Below are positions 26,800-34,896 of a stretch of DNA of 64,000 bases, in pieces. The stretch lies in contig NZ_PXNO01000021.1 of NCBI RefSeq assembly GCF_003007715.1, forward strand, positions 1-64,000, in the 5' to 3' direction. The DNA comes from Marinobacter shengliensis (GTDB lineage: Bacteria > Pseudomonadota > Gammaproteobacteria > Pseudomonadales > Oleiphilaceae). Every line of letters starts with the position of its first letter. The first letter of the stretch is position 1. A program made the position numbers and the translations under genes. Under the pieces are notes generated by a model. It had not been told where the DNA came from. It was given only the letters and a program-made list of their open reading frames with translations, and did no database searches.

Positions 26800-27225
26800 A
26801 TGAGAGATCAATTCCCGTTTGCCGTTGCCCGGGTTACCCGCCGCTGGCGCAAGATGCTGGATGAGCGGTTGAAAGACTTGGGAGTCACGCAGGCTCGCTG
26901 GAGCACCATGGTGTATCTGCAGCAGGGTGGTGAAGGCCTTACCCAGCGCGAACTGGCCAGTCTGATGGCCATTGAAAATCCTACCCTGGTCAGGTTGCTT
27001 GATAGCCTGGAGCAGCAGGAGTTGATTGAGCGACGCCCCTGCCCGAACGATCGGCGCGCCCGCCGGTTGCATCTGACCAAGGCCGGTGCCGAGTTCATGG
27101 ATGAGCTGTCCGAGCGTGCCGCTGTGTTGCGTGAAGAGATGCTGGAGGGCGTGACTGACAAGGAAATCGAATGCGCGCTCAAGGTGTTCCACAAAATTAT
27201 GGATAATGCCGAGAAGCAGAAGTAA
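26800..27225 (+). CDS. MarR-family regulator of the adjacent efflux gene
   Basis: 141 residues from MRDQFPFAVARVTRRW; CAGGAG upstream supports this ATG over one at 26752. The winged helix is clear: LTQRELASLMAIENPTLVRLLDSLEQQELIERRPCPNDRRARRLHLT, cited in part, with the D-R-R-x-R wing. MarR proteins typically repress a neighbouring efflux pump and release DNA on binding aromatic ligands. The pump gene begins 4 bases after its stop. Confidence 0.92.
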   Translation: MRDQFPFAVARVTRRWRKMLDERLKDLGVTQARWSTMVYLQQGGEGLTQRELASLMAIENPTLVRLLDSLEQQELIERRPCPNDRRARRLHLTKAGAEFMDELSERAAVLREEMLEGVTDKEIECALKVFHKIMDNAEKQK

Positions 27226-27228
27226 CGC

Positions 27229-28620
27229 TTGATCGATAATTCTGTCGAGGGCCTGACCGCCCGTTACGGCGAACGCTGGCGCTGGCTGGCCGTTGCTACG
27301 GTTGTCCTTGGCACCATGGCCACGGTGCTCAGCGCCACGGTGGTGAATGTTGCGCTCCATGACATCATGATGGAGTTCGGCATTCGCCAGGGCCAGGTGC
27401 ACTGGCTGGCCACCGGATTCATCGCCGCCATGACCACCACCATGCTGGCGTCCGCCTGGCTGCTGGACCGTTTTGGTGTGCGCCTGACCCTGGGTGTTGC
27501 CATGGCGGTGTTCACCGTCATATCCCTTGTCGGCGGCTTTGCCGAGTCTCCTGAACAGCTGATTGCCGCCAGAATAGGCCAGGGCGCCATGGCCGGGTTG
27601 ATGCAACCCATGGGCATGTACCTGGTGTTCCGGATATTTCCGGCAGACAGGCGTGGTCAAGCCATGGGCATTTATGGCATGGGGGTGATTCTGGCACCGG
27701 CATTGGGCCCTGTGCTGGGTGGCTTTCTGGTGGACCAGTTCAACTGGCGCTATGTGATGTTTGCGCCGGCACCGGTCACCCTTCTGGGTGTCTGGATGGC
27801 CTGGCGGTTCCTGCCGCTGCCCCGCTCCCGCCCTGCGCCTTATCCCTTTGATCTGCCCGGTTTGTTACTGCTTGGGGCAACCATCGCCCTGACCCTCGAT
27901 ACCCTGACCCGAATGCAGGCCTGGCCAGGCCAGGAACTGCGAATCGTGATGCAATGGGCGTTGGCCCTTGGCCTTCTGTTCGCCTTTGTCTTTCGGGAAC
28001 GCACGGCGAAGCATCCCCTGGTTAACCTGCTACTGTTGCGCCAACCGGTGTTTCTGTTCGCCACGCTGGGCGCCATGGCGCTTGGGCTGGCGCTGTTTGG
28101 CTCAACCTACCTGATTCCCCTGTTTGTGCAGACCACGCTGGGCTTCTCCGCGACGGAGGCGGGTCTGCTGATGCTGCCCGCCGGGGTGGTGCTGGGCATT
28201 GTTTTTCCGCTGTCAGGCCGGCTGGCAGACAAGCGCAGCGCCCGCAGCCTGGTGCTGTTTGGAATCGGGGTGTTCGCCCTGTCTGCGGTCCTGTTTGCTC
28301 TGACCGGCCAGTACGCTGGGTTTGGCTGGCTGGTACTCTGGGCAGTGTTGGGCCGGATTGGGATTGGCTTTATGCTGCCGGCCCTGTCCACCGGTGCGCT
28401 GAATCCACTGCCCAAGGAACAGCTGGGCGCCGGGTCCAGCACCATCAATTTCGCCCGCCAACTCGGGGGTGCCCTGGGGGTAAATGTGGTGGCACTGACC
28501 ATCGAGTTCGGTGAACACCAGGGCAGTGTGCCTACCGTGGCTGCGTTCGAGGCAGCCTGGTGGCTGGTAGCGGTGTTTGTGGCGTTGGCTGCCGTGCCGG
28601 TCTGGAAAATGCGGGTGTAA
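27229..28620 (+). CDS. DHA2-type multidrug MFS transporter (EmrB/QacA-like)
   Basis: 463 residues from a TTG start, four bases after marR. A hydrophobic protein with about 14 membrane segments, the early VVNVALHDIMMEF element typical of drug:H+ antiporter-2 pumps (helix 1), and motif C-like GMGVILAPALGPVLGGFLVD in helix 5. Control by the upstream MarR protein is inferred. Substrate range unknown. Confidence 0.87.
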   Translation: MIDNSVEGLTARYGERWRWLAVATVVLGTMATVLSATVVNVALHDIMMEFGIRQGQVHWLATGFIAAMTTTMLASAWLLDRFGVRLTLGVAMAVFTVISLVGGFAESPEQLIAARIGQGAMAGLMQPMGMYLVFRIFPADRRGQAMGIYGMGVILAPALGPVLGGFLVDQFNWRYVMFAPAPVTLLGVWMAWRFLPLPRSRPAPYPFDLPGLLLLGATIALTLDTLTRMQAWPGQELRIVMQWALALGLLFAFVFRERTAKHPLVNLLLLRQPVFLFATLGAMALGLALFGSTYLIPLFVQTTLGFSATEAGLLMLPAGVVLGIVFPLSGRLADKRSARSLVLFGIGVFALSAVLFALTGQYAGFGWLVLWAVLGRIGIGFMLPALSTGALNPLPKEQLGAGSSTINFARQLGGALGVNVVALTIEFGEHQGSVPTVAAFEAAWWLVAVFVALAAVPVWKMRV

Positions 28621-28663
28621 GGTGGCCAGTTGCCATTTCCGGCGGGATTCATTAGCATGTGCC

Positions 28664-28850
28664 CAACTTCGGGGGAGTAGCCTTCGCTTCTGGGTAGCAG
28701 GAGCGGACGGTAGTCAACATACTTGGAGCTCATTCTCCATGGCTACCGTGTTCCGTGATTGATCGCGGAATTGGCAAGACCTGAGGCAGCTCACCTCCAC
28801 TGGGCGGAAGGTGAGCTGTCTCATGTCTGACGATTTCCGCCCTGAGGTCT
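28664..28850 (+). ncRNA. yybP-ykoY manganese riboswitch
   Basis: The signature GGGGAGTAGC (28672-28681) is followed by GTCAACATACTTGG (28712-28725), a CATGGC element and GGCAAGACC (28773-28781): the conserved metal-binding loops of the Mn2+-sensing yybP-ykoY class. The expression platform has a hairpin CAGCTCACC/GGTGAGCTG (28787-28818). The aptamer end AGACCT can also pair with AGGTCT over the ribosome site (28845-28850), which suggests translational control. The controlled gene is a TMEM165-type Mn exporter, the expected partner. Confidence 0.85.
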
Positions 28851-28856
28851 CTTCGA

Positions 28857-29426
28857 ATGGATGCGTTTCTCGCTTCAACCCTTGCCGTGGCCGTTGCCGA
28901 AATTGGCGACAAAACCCAGCTCCTGTCTCTTTTCCTGGTTGCCCGATACGCAAAGCGTACCCCTATCATTCTTGGTATTCTGGTTGCGACCGTGCTCAAT
29001 CACGCGCTCTCAGCGTGGCTGGGGGCCTGGGTGGCCAGCTGGATTCCGTCCCAGTGGCTGCCCTGGATTCTCGCAGTGAGCTTTGTCGCCATCGCCCTGT
29101 GGTTGCTGATACCGGATAAAGACGACAGTGCCGAATCTCGGTTTCTCGGCATGGGCGCCTTCTGGGCTACTACGGTAATGTTCTTCTTGGCGGAGATAGG
29201 TGATAAAACCCAAGTGGCTACGGTGGTCCTGGCGGCAAGGTATACGGAAACGTTATGGGTTATCATCGGCACGACGGTAGGCATGCTCCTGGCCAATATT
29301 CCGGTGATCCTGGCAGGGCGCTGGCTAATGGAGCGACTGCCGCTGGCGACGGCCAGGATCAGTGCCAGCGTATTGTTTGTGGTGCTGGCGGTGGTAACGG
29401 TCTGGACCACCCTGGTGAACTCCTGA
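28857..29426 (+). CDS. mneA: TMEM165/GDT1 (UPF0016) manganese exporter
   Basis: 189 residues, six predicted membrane helices in two homologous halves. Each half has the family signature E-x-G-D-K-[TS]: AEIGDKTQLLSLFLVARY and AEIGDKTQVATVVLAARY. Bacterial members (MneA/MntX type) export excess Mn2+ and are commonly preceded by the riboswitch found here, so expression should rise with Mn2+. The ribosome site TGAGG lies in the riboswitch expression platform. Confidence 0.92.
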   Translation: MDAFLASTLAVAVAEIGDKTQLLSLFLVARYAKRTPIILGILVATVLNHALSAWLGAWVASWIPSQWLPWILAVSFVAIALWLLIPDKDDSAESRFLGMGAFWATTVMFFLAEIGDKTQVATVVLAARYTETLWVIIGTTVGMLLANIPVILAGRWLMERLPLATARISASVLFVVLAVVTVWTTLVNS

Positions 29427-29486
29427 CACGGAACCGTGTCTTTCAGAGCAGAGGCCCGGAATGAATGTTTATGGGAACTGGTTGAT

Positions 29487-30527
29487 ATGTGGTTGAAAAA
29501 ATGTGTCGCCGTTCTGGTGTGCCTGATGTTCCTGGCGTCAGCTGTCAATGCTGCGCAGAACCAAAAGCCGTCAGACACTGCAACGGTGGAAAACGATCGT
29601 TCGCCCCGGGTACCAACGTTCGCTCTTAACGGCGATCTGGCGGGGGAGCTGCAGGTTTTCACGACCCGCTATGAGGATACCTTTGCTGCTATTGGCCATG
29701 ATGAGGCTCTGGGTTACCTGGAGTTGGTGAAGGCCAATCCGGGTGTTGACCCCTGGTTACCGGGAGACGGCACGACCATTACCCTGCCGCGTATGTATGT
29801 TCTGCCCGATGCACGCCGGGAAGGCATCGTGATTAACCTGGCCGAGTATCGGCTCTATTATTTCACCAACGATGGCGTTCAGGTGTATCCGGTGGGCATT
29901 GGGCGTGAAGAGAATCCGTCACCGCTAACCGACGCCGAGGTAACCATGCCACTGGAATCGCCTGCGTGGTATCCGCCGGCCAGTATCCGGGCATCCTATG
30001 AGGCCCGTGGAGAGTATCTGCCGCGTATGATCCCGCCCGGCCCGGATAATCCGCTTGGCACTCATGCCCTGATGTTAAGCGAGAAAGGCTACCTGATCCA
30101 CGGAACCAATAAGCGTTTCGGTATCGGCTTGCCGGTCAGTGCCGGCTGTTTCCGTATGTACAACGAAGACATTTCCCGGTTTGTCTATCAGGTTCAGAAG
30201 GGCACGTCGGTCCAGATTATTCGCGAACCTGTCAAGCTTGGCTTGTCTGGCGGCGAGGTTTGGCTTGAAGTGCACCGGCCCCATGAAGATTACTCGCCCG
30301 AGGATCGCGAACAGCTATGGCGTGTAACACTGGAAAAATTGGAAGCCTTCCGCCAGCAACACCCGGATGTGGAAGTCCAGCGCCGGTCCATCGAGCTGGT
30401 GGTGGATCAGGCCGATGGCATTCCCACCATGGTCGGTGAGCGGCTGACCCGGGTGGCTTCTGATAAGGGGCAGACGGAAAGCAACCCGGAAGAGCCTGCA
30501 GAGCCGGAGCAAAAGCTGTACTTTTGA
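29487..30527 (+). CDS. L,D-transpeptidase (ErfK/YbiS type)
   Basis: 346 residues from MWLKKCVAVLVCLMF (signal peptide, cleavage near VNAAQ). A LysM-like segment (EALGYLELVKANPGVDPWLPG) precedes a YkuD catalytic domain with the HGT...SAGCFRMYNED motif: His, Ser and nucleophilic Cys are present. Such enzymes attach Braun-type lipoprotein to, or form 3-3 cross-links in, peptidoglycan. An Lpp gene with C-terminal Lys is in the window (33728-34009), a plausible substrate. Start downstream of 29436 is chosen because it begins directly at the signal peptide. Confidence 0.92.
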   Translation: MWLKKCVAVLVCLMFLASAVNAAQNQKPSDTATVENDRSPRVPTFALNGDLAGELQVFTTRYEDTFAAIGHDEALGYLELVKANPGVDPWLPGDGTTITLPRMYVLPDARREGIVINLAEYRLYYFTNDGVQVYPVGIGREENPSPLTDAEVTMPLESPAWYPPASIRASYEARGEYLPRMIPPGPDNPLGTHALMLSEKGYLIHGTNKRFGIGLPVSAGCFRMYNEDISRFVYQVQKGTSVQIIREPVKLGLSGGEVWLEVHRPHEDYSPEDREQLWRVTLEKLEAFRQQHPDVEVQRRSIELVVDQADGIPTMVGERLTRVASDKGQTESNPEEPAEPEQKLYF

Positions 30528-30597
30528 CCCTGGCGCCAGGCTTTGCTGAAGTACCCGCTCCGCGACAACCAATAATAACCAAACGGCAGGAGTACTC

Positions 30598-31350
30598 ATG
30601 AGTCGTACTATACTGATTACCGGAGCCAGTTCCGGACTGGGTGAAGGCATGGCCCGGGAGTTTGCTGCCCGGGGTGATCACCTTGCCCTGTGTGCCCGTC
30701 GTACCGAGCGGCTGGACCAGCTCCGGGCCGAGCTGGAGGGCATCTATCCGGGAGTGAAGATTAGTGTGCGGGCCCTGGATGTGAATGATCACGCACAAGT
30801 GGCCGAGGTTTTTCAGGCTTTCCGGGAGGAGTTTGGTCAGCTCGACAGGATCATCGTCAATGCCGGGATTGGCAAGGGGCAGCCGCTGGGCACCGGGCGC
30901 TTTGATGCCAACCGGCAGACCGCAGAAACCAATTTTGTTTCCGCCCTGGCCCAGATAGAAGCCGCCATGGAGATTTTCCGGGCACAGAACCATGGTCACC
31001 TGGTTGCCGTATCATCGGTAACGGCTGTTCGGGGGATGCCGGGCAACGTCACCACCTATGCGGCGACCAAGGCCGGATTGGCGGCACTTTGCGAGGGTTT
31101 GCGTGTCGAACTGAAAAAACGCCGGTCTCCCATTCGCGTGACCACGCTCTATCCGGGGTATATCCGGACTGAGATCAACGAAAAGGTCAAGAACACACCT
31201 TTCATTGTGGACGCGAAGACCGGATGCCGGGCCATGGTCCGTGCCATTGAGTCCGGCAAGGCCGAACGTTTTGTGCCAGGTTGGCCCTGGACGCCCATTG
31301 GTTTCATACTGAGGCGACTGCCGGAGTCCGTACTGGCCCGAATATTCTGA
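30598..31350 (+). CDS. Short-chain dehydrogenase/reductase
   Basis: 250 residues; GGCAGGAG precedes the ATG. Cofactor loop TGASSGLGEGMARE, NAGIGKG in place of NNAG, and catalytic Ser, Tyr and Lys in VSSVTAVRGMPGNVTTYAATKAG. CARRTERLDQL after the second strand, with Arg residues, suggests NADP(H). The family member resembles YdfG/SadA-like reductases; substrate unknown. Followed closely by the NfeD gene (22 bases), possibly one operon. Confidence 0.9.
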   Translation: MSRTILITGASSGLGEGMAREFAARGDHLALCARRTERLDQLRAELEGIYPGVKISVRALDVNDHAQVAEVFQAFREEFGQLDRIIVNAGIGKGQPLGTGRFDANRQTAETNFVSALAQIEAAMEIFRAQNHGHLVAVSSVTAVRGMPGNVTTYAATKAGLAALCEGLRVELKKRRSPIRVTTLYPGYIRTEINEKVKNTPFIVDAKTGCRAMVRAIESGKAERFVPGWPWTPIGFILRRLPESVLARIF

Positions 31351-31372
31351 TCACTCTGCCTGGGAGATCGCC

Positions 31373-32833
31373 ATGACGCCAAACCCGATGCAACGTCAGA
31401 ACCTCCGCTTGCCCCTCTGGTCCCTGATTTTTTTCCTGGGAGGGCTGCTGGGACTGATCGGGGCTTCCTGGCAGGCAATTGCCCAGCAGGACACGCCGAG
31501 AACGGCACTGGTATTGACGGTCGAGGGTGCTATCGGCCCGGCCACAATGGATTATGTCACCCGTGGCATCAGACGGGCCGAGCAGGAGAATGCTGGCCTG
31601 GTCATTCTGGAAATGGATACGCCGGGTGGCCTGATGGATTCCATGCGGGAAATCATCAAAACCATCCTCGCCTCCGAGGTGCCGGTGGCAACCTACGTGT
31701 CACCCCAGGGCGCCCGCGCCGCCAGTGCCGGTACCTTCATCCTCTACGGCAGTCATATTGCGGCTATGGCGCCCGCCACCAACCTCGGTTCGGCAACGCC
31801 GGTTCAGATGGGCGGCCTGCCAGGCTCGCCAGAGCAAGAACCGGAGCAGCCCGCCGGGGACGACGAAGCTTCAGAGACCAGTGCCGACGACTCGGCCGCC
31901 GAACCACAGAAACGCCGGGGCGACACGGCGATGGAGCGTAAGGTTCTGGAGGATGCCGTCAGTTATATCCGTGGCTTGGCCGAGCGCCATGGTCGGAATG
32001 CCGACTGGGCGGAAGAGGCCGTCCGCGAAGCCGTCAACCTCGGCGCAACCGAGGCGCTGGAACTGAATGTTATCGATGTCGTGGCGCCTAACCTCCGCGA
32101 ATTGCTGGAGGCCATTGATGGTCGCACCGTGCAGATGGCCACCGGCGAGCGGGAGCTGGTCACGGCGGACCTGGAACTGGTCCGTTCAGAACCGGATTGG
32201 CGAACCCGGTTACTGTCGGTGATCACCGATCCGAACGTCGCCTATTTCCTGATGATCATCGGTTTCTACGGCATTATCTTTGAACTGTCGAATCCCGGTG
32301 CCGTGTTCCCCGGGGTGATCGGTGCTATCTGTCTGATACTCGCGTTGTTTGCATTTCAGGTGTTGTCGGTGAATTACGCCGGCCTTGCCTTGATTCTGTT
32401 GGGGCTGGCGTTCATCGTGGGGGAAGCCTTCATGCCTAGTTTCGGCATTCTTGGTGTCGGTGGCATAGTCGCCTTTGTCACGGGATCGGTGATTCTGATG
32501 GATGGCAGCCACTCGGATATCTCATTGCCCACCGTTGGCGGCACGGCTGTTGTGGCGGGCGGGTTTATTCTCTGGACGGTTACCCGCTTCATCGGTTTGC
32601 GACGCCGTACGCCGGTCAGTGGCAGCGAACACATGGCTGAGGAAAAAGGCGTGGCACTGGACGACTTTGAATCTTCTTATGACGGCTACAAGGGCCATGT
32701 CCGAGTCAGTGGGGAGCGTTGGAATGCCCGTTGTCCGCATCAGATCACCAAGGGCACGCAGGTGCAGGTAAACGGTATGGAGGGGCTGACCCTTCTGGTT
32801 GAAGCCAGGCCTGATTCTGATCAAGGTCATTGA
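31373..32833 (+). CDS. nfeD: NfeD-type membrane serine protease
   Basis: 486 residues: signal/anchor helix, a ClpP-class protease domain (TVEGAIGPATMDYV, LEMDTPGGLMDSM, the nucleophile Ser in RAASAGTFILYGSH, and Lys in the AMERKVLEDA segment), an acidic Glu/Ala-rich insert, 4-5 membrane helices and a C-terminal NfeD OB-fold. It cleaves membrane or stomatin-like proteins; the gene partners a slipin 42 bases downstream, the classical NfeD-stomatin operon. Confidence 0.93.
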   Translation: MTPNPMQRQNLRLPLWSLIFFLGGLLGLIGASWQAIAQQDTPRTALVLTVEGAIGPATMDYVTRGIRRAEQENAGLVILEMDTPGGLMDSMREIIKTILASEVPVATYVSPQGARAASAGTFILYGSHIAAMAPATNLGSATPVQMGGLPGSPEQEPEQPAGDDEASETSADDSAAEPQKRRGDTAMERKVLEDAVSYIRGLAERHGRNADWAEEAVREAVNLGATEALELNVIDVVAPNLRELLEAIDGRTVQMATGERELVTADLELVRSEPDWRTRLLSVITDPNVAYFLMIIGFYGIIFELSNPGAVFPGVIGAICLILALFAFQVLSVNYAGLALILLGLAFIVGEAFMPSFGILGVGGIVAFVTGSVILMDGSHSDISLPTVGGTAVVAGGFILWTVTRFIGLRRRTPVSGSEHMAEEKGVALDDFESSYDGYKGHVRVSGERWNARCPHQITKGTQVQVNGMEGLTLLVEARPDSDQGH

Positions 32834-32875
32834 ACGAGCAATTCGTACTAACCAACGGCAAATCAAGGAGGCCGT

Positions 32876-33661
32876 ATGAACCTGGGTGACATTATTCCCT
32901 ATATTGCACCGACTGTGGTGCTGCTTCTGATTCTCGGTTCCGCCATCAAGATCCTGCCGGAATACGAGCGCGGTGTGGTGTTTTTCCTGGGCCGCTTTCA
33001 GGGTGTCAAAGGCCCCGGCCTGATCATCGTCATCCCCGGAATTCAGCAAATTGTCCGGGTGGATCTGCGGGTGATCACCCTGGATGTCCCAAGCCAGGAT
33101 GTTATTTCCAAAGACAACGTGACGGTCAGAGTAAATGCAGTGCTGTACTTCCGCGTGGTTGACCCCGAGAAGGCGATTATCCGGGTCGAAGACTATGGCG
33201 CTGCTACCAGCCAGTTGGCGCAAACAACCTTGCGCTCTGTGCTCGGCAAACACGATCTCGATGAAATGCTGTCTGAGCGAGACAAGCTGAATTCGGATAT
33301 TCAGGAAATCATTGATTCCCAGACCGAGGATTGGGGTATCAAGGTGGCCAATGTGGAAATCAAACACGTTGACCTGAATGAGTCGATGATTCGTGCGATT
33401 GCCCGGCAGGCTGAGGCTGAGCGGGAACGTCGTGCGAAGGTCATCCACGCAGAGGGCGAATTGCAGGCTTCCAAAAAGCTGGTCGAGGCCGCAGAGGTGA
33501 TGTCTGTGAATTCCGGTGCCATGCAGTTGCGTTATCTGCAGACCCTGTCAGACATGAGCAACAACAACTCCTCCACAATTGTGTTCCCGCTACCGATGGA
33601 CATGATGAAAACCTTTATGCAAAACCAGCAACAGAAGGCTTCCGGCAACCCGGAGGGGTAA
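32876..33661 (+). CDS. Slipin/stomatin (SPFH/Band 7) protein
   Basis: 261 residues; CAAGGAGG precedes the ATG. One N-terminal membrane helix ([19 protein letters not shown]), then an SPFH domain: [24 protein letters not shown] and [21 protein letters not shown], and a coiled-coil tail ([26 protein letters not shown]). It forms oligomeric membrane scaffolds and is the typical substrate and partner of the NfeD protease encoded just upstream. Confidence 0.95.
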   Translation: MNLGDIIPYIAPTVVLLLILGSAIKILPEYERGVVFFLGRFQGVKGPGLIIVIPGIQQIVRVDLRVITLDVPSQDVISKDNVTVRVNAVLYFRVVDPEKAIIRVEDYGAATSQLAQTTLRSVLGKHDLDEMLSERDKLNSDIQEIIDSQTEDWGIKVANVEIKHVDLNESMIRAIARQAEAERERRAKVIHAEGELQASKKLVEAAEVMSVNSGAMQLRYLQTLSDMSNNNSSTIVFPLPMDMMKTFMQNQQQKASGNPEG

Positions 33662-33684
33662 GACAAAACATTTTGAGCGAGCAC

Positions 33685-33713
33685 AAAAAAGGCCGGTTGA
33701 ACCGGCCTTTTTT
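33685..33713. terminator. Bidirectional rho-independent terminator
   Basis: AAAAAAGGCCGGTT-GA-AACCGGCCTTTTTT: A-run, 8-base GC-rich stem, tiny loop and T-run. It serves the slipin gene (+) and the convergent lpp gene (-). Confidence 0.9.
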
Positions 33714-33727
33714 GCTAAACGGCAGCC

Positions 33728-34009
33728 TTACTTCTGGCTGGCACGCTCGAGCATGCGCTTGGCGCGCTCGTTCGCTTCGTCAGCGGACTTCTGAGCAGCA
33801 CGGGCAGCAGCCAGGGCTTCTTCAGCAGTCTGCTGAGCAGTGCGAGCGGAGCTTGCAGCGCTGTTAGCAGTGTTCAGAGCGTTGTTAGCAGTTTGCTCGG
33901 CGGAGCTTGCAGTCGCATTGGCCTCGTCGATAGCGCCCTGCTCAGTGGTGGCACAGCCTGCAGTCAGAGCAGCGGCCATTGCAAACCCGGCGATCGTCAG
34001 TTTACGCAT
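33728..34009 (-). CDS. lpp: Alanine-zipper outer-membrane lipoprotein (Lpp/OprI type)
   Basis: 93 residues from MRKLTIAGFAMAAALTAGC; a lipobox (LTAGC) precedes a mature part of Ala/Ser/Thr/Asn heptads (SAEQTANNALNTANSAASSA) that forms a trimeric coiled coil. The last residue is Lys (RASQK), needed for covalent attachment to peptidoglycan by L,D-transpeptidases, two of which are in this window. The upstream alternative start at 34057 would add 16 residues before the signal peptide. Confidence 0.92.
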   Translation of the reverse strand: MRKLTIAGFAMAAALTAGCATTEQGAIDEANATASSAEQTANNALNTANSAASSARTAQQTAEEALAAARAAQKSADEANERAKRMLERASQK

Positions 34010-34083
34010 GGTAAATCCCCTTATTGGTCGTTTTATTTCCTGTGATCCAGAAGTCATTAAGACGACTTCCTGTCAGCTAAGCC

Positions 34084-34112
34084 CGATAGGCGTTGACTAC
34101 CGGAGTCGTCAA
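34084..34112 (-). promoter_or_regulatory. Promoter candidate for lpp
   Basis: Minus strand TTGACG (34112-34107), 17-base spacer, CTATCG (34089-34084), about 75 bases before the lpp start. A strong -35 with a weak -10; plausible for this abundant protein. Confidence 0.35.
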
Positions 34113-34218
34113 ACAGTGTAAAACACTCAGAGACAAAATGTTAACTAAGGATACGTAAATTTTCTTAGGCTATGACAACAACTTAATACTCCCGTCATGA
34201 ACGGGGTGGGTTCTGCGG

Positions 34219-34773
34219 TCAGGGAAGAATCCGAATGGGGGTGCCGTTATCGACCAGTGCCCAGATCTCATCCATCTCTTCATTGGTGACCGCAATACAG
34301 CCTTCGGTCCAGTCCAGGCCGGTATACGCGAAGGCAAGGTCGCCCGCTTCGTTGGGCAGTCCGTGGATCATGATGCTGCCGCCGGGATTAAGCCCCCAGG
34401 CTTCGGCCAGCTCCCGGTCACGGGCGTTCGGGTAGGATATATGGATGGACTTGTAGAAATCGCTGTTCGCGTTGCGCCAATCGAGAATGTAATCCCCTTC
34501 TGGCGTTCGCTTGTCACCCTCATACAGCTTGTGTCCTACCGGATTGCCTCCCAGTGAAATCCGATAGCTGCGCACCTTGTGCTCACCGCTCAACAGATAA
34601 AGCCTGCGCTCACTTTTGCGCACCAGAACCTTGGTGATGTTCAGGTGCTCTTCCAGCGTTGGTTCGCTGCCAGGCATGGCCATGCGTGTATCAGCCCGGG
34701 CCAGCAACTCCGAGCTACTGGCCATGGCAGGCAATACGACAAGCATTAGTGATAGAAAAACTCTGAAGATCAT
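34219..34773 (-). CDS. L,D-transpeptidase catalytic-domain protein
   Basis: 184 residues with a signal peptide (cleavage near AMASSS). YkuD domain without LysM: KSERRLYLLSGEHKVRSYRISLGGNPVGHK, then MIHGLPN and DWTEGCIAVTNEEMDEIW, with His, Glu-Gly and catalytic Cys. Shorter than ErfK/YbiS enzymes. It may cross-link or trim peptidoglycan or attach Lpp, which is encoded 209 bases downstream on the same strand; a separate terminator-free spacer leaves co-transcription open. Confidence 0.88.
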   Translation of the reverse strand: MIFRVFLSLMLVVLPAMASSSELLARADTRMAMPGSEPTLEEHLNITKVLVRKSERRLYLLSGEHKVRSYRISLGGNPVGHKLYEGDKRTPEGDYILDWRNANSDFYKSIHISYPNARDRELAEAWGLNPGGSIMIHGLPNEAGDLAFAYTGLDWTEGCIAVTNEEMDEIWALVDNGTPIRILP

Positions 34774-34896
34774 GATGCTGGCACAGGTCGCTGGATGGTT
34801 AAACTTTGTTCACGTGTGTTTATAACATAGCCAGCAAGGGGATTGATAAGGGGTTTTGTTACGGTTTTTGGTTTTCCTGCACAAACCGGACGGGCG

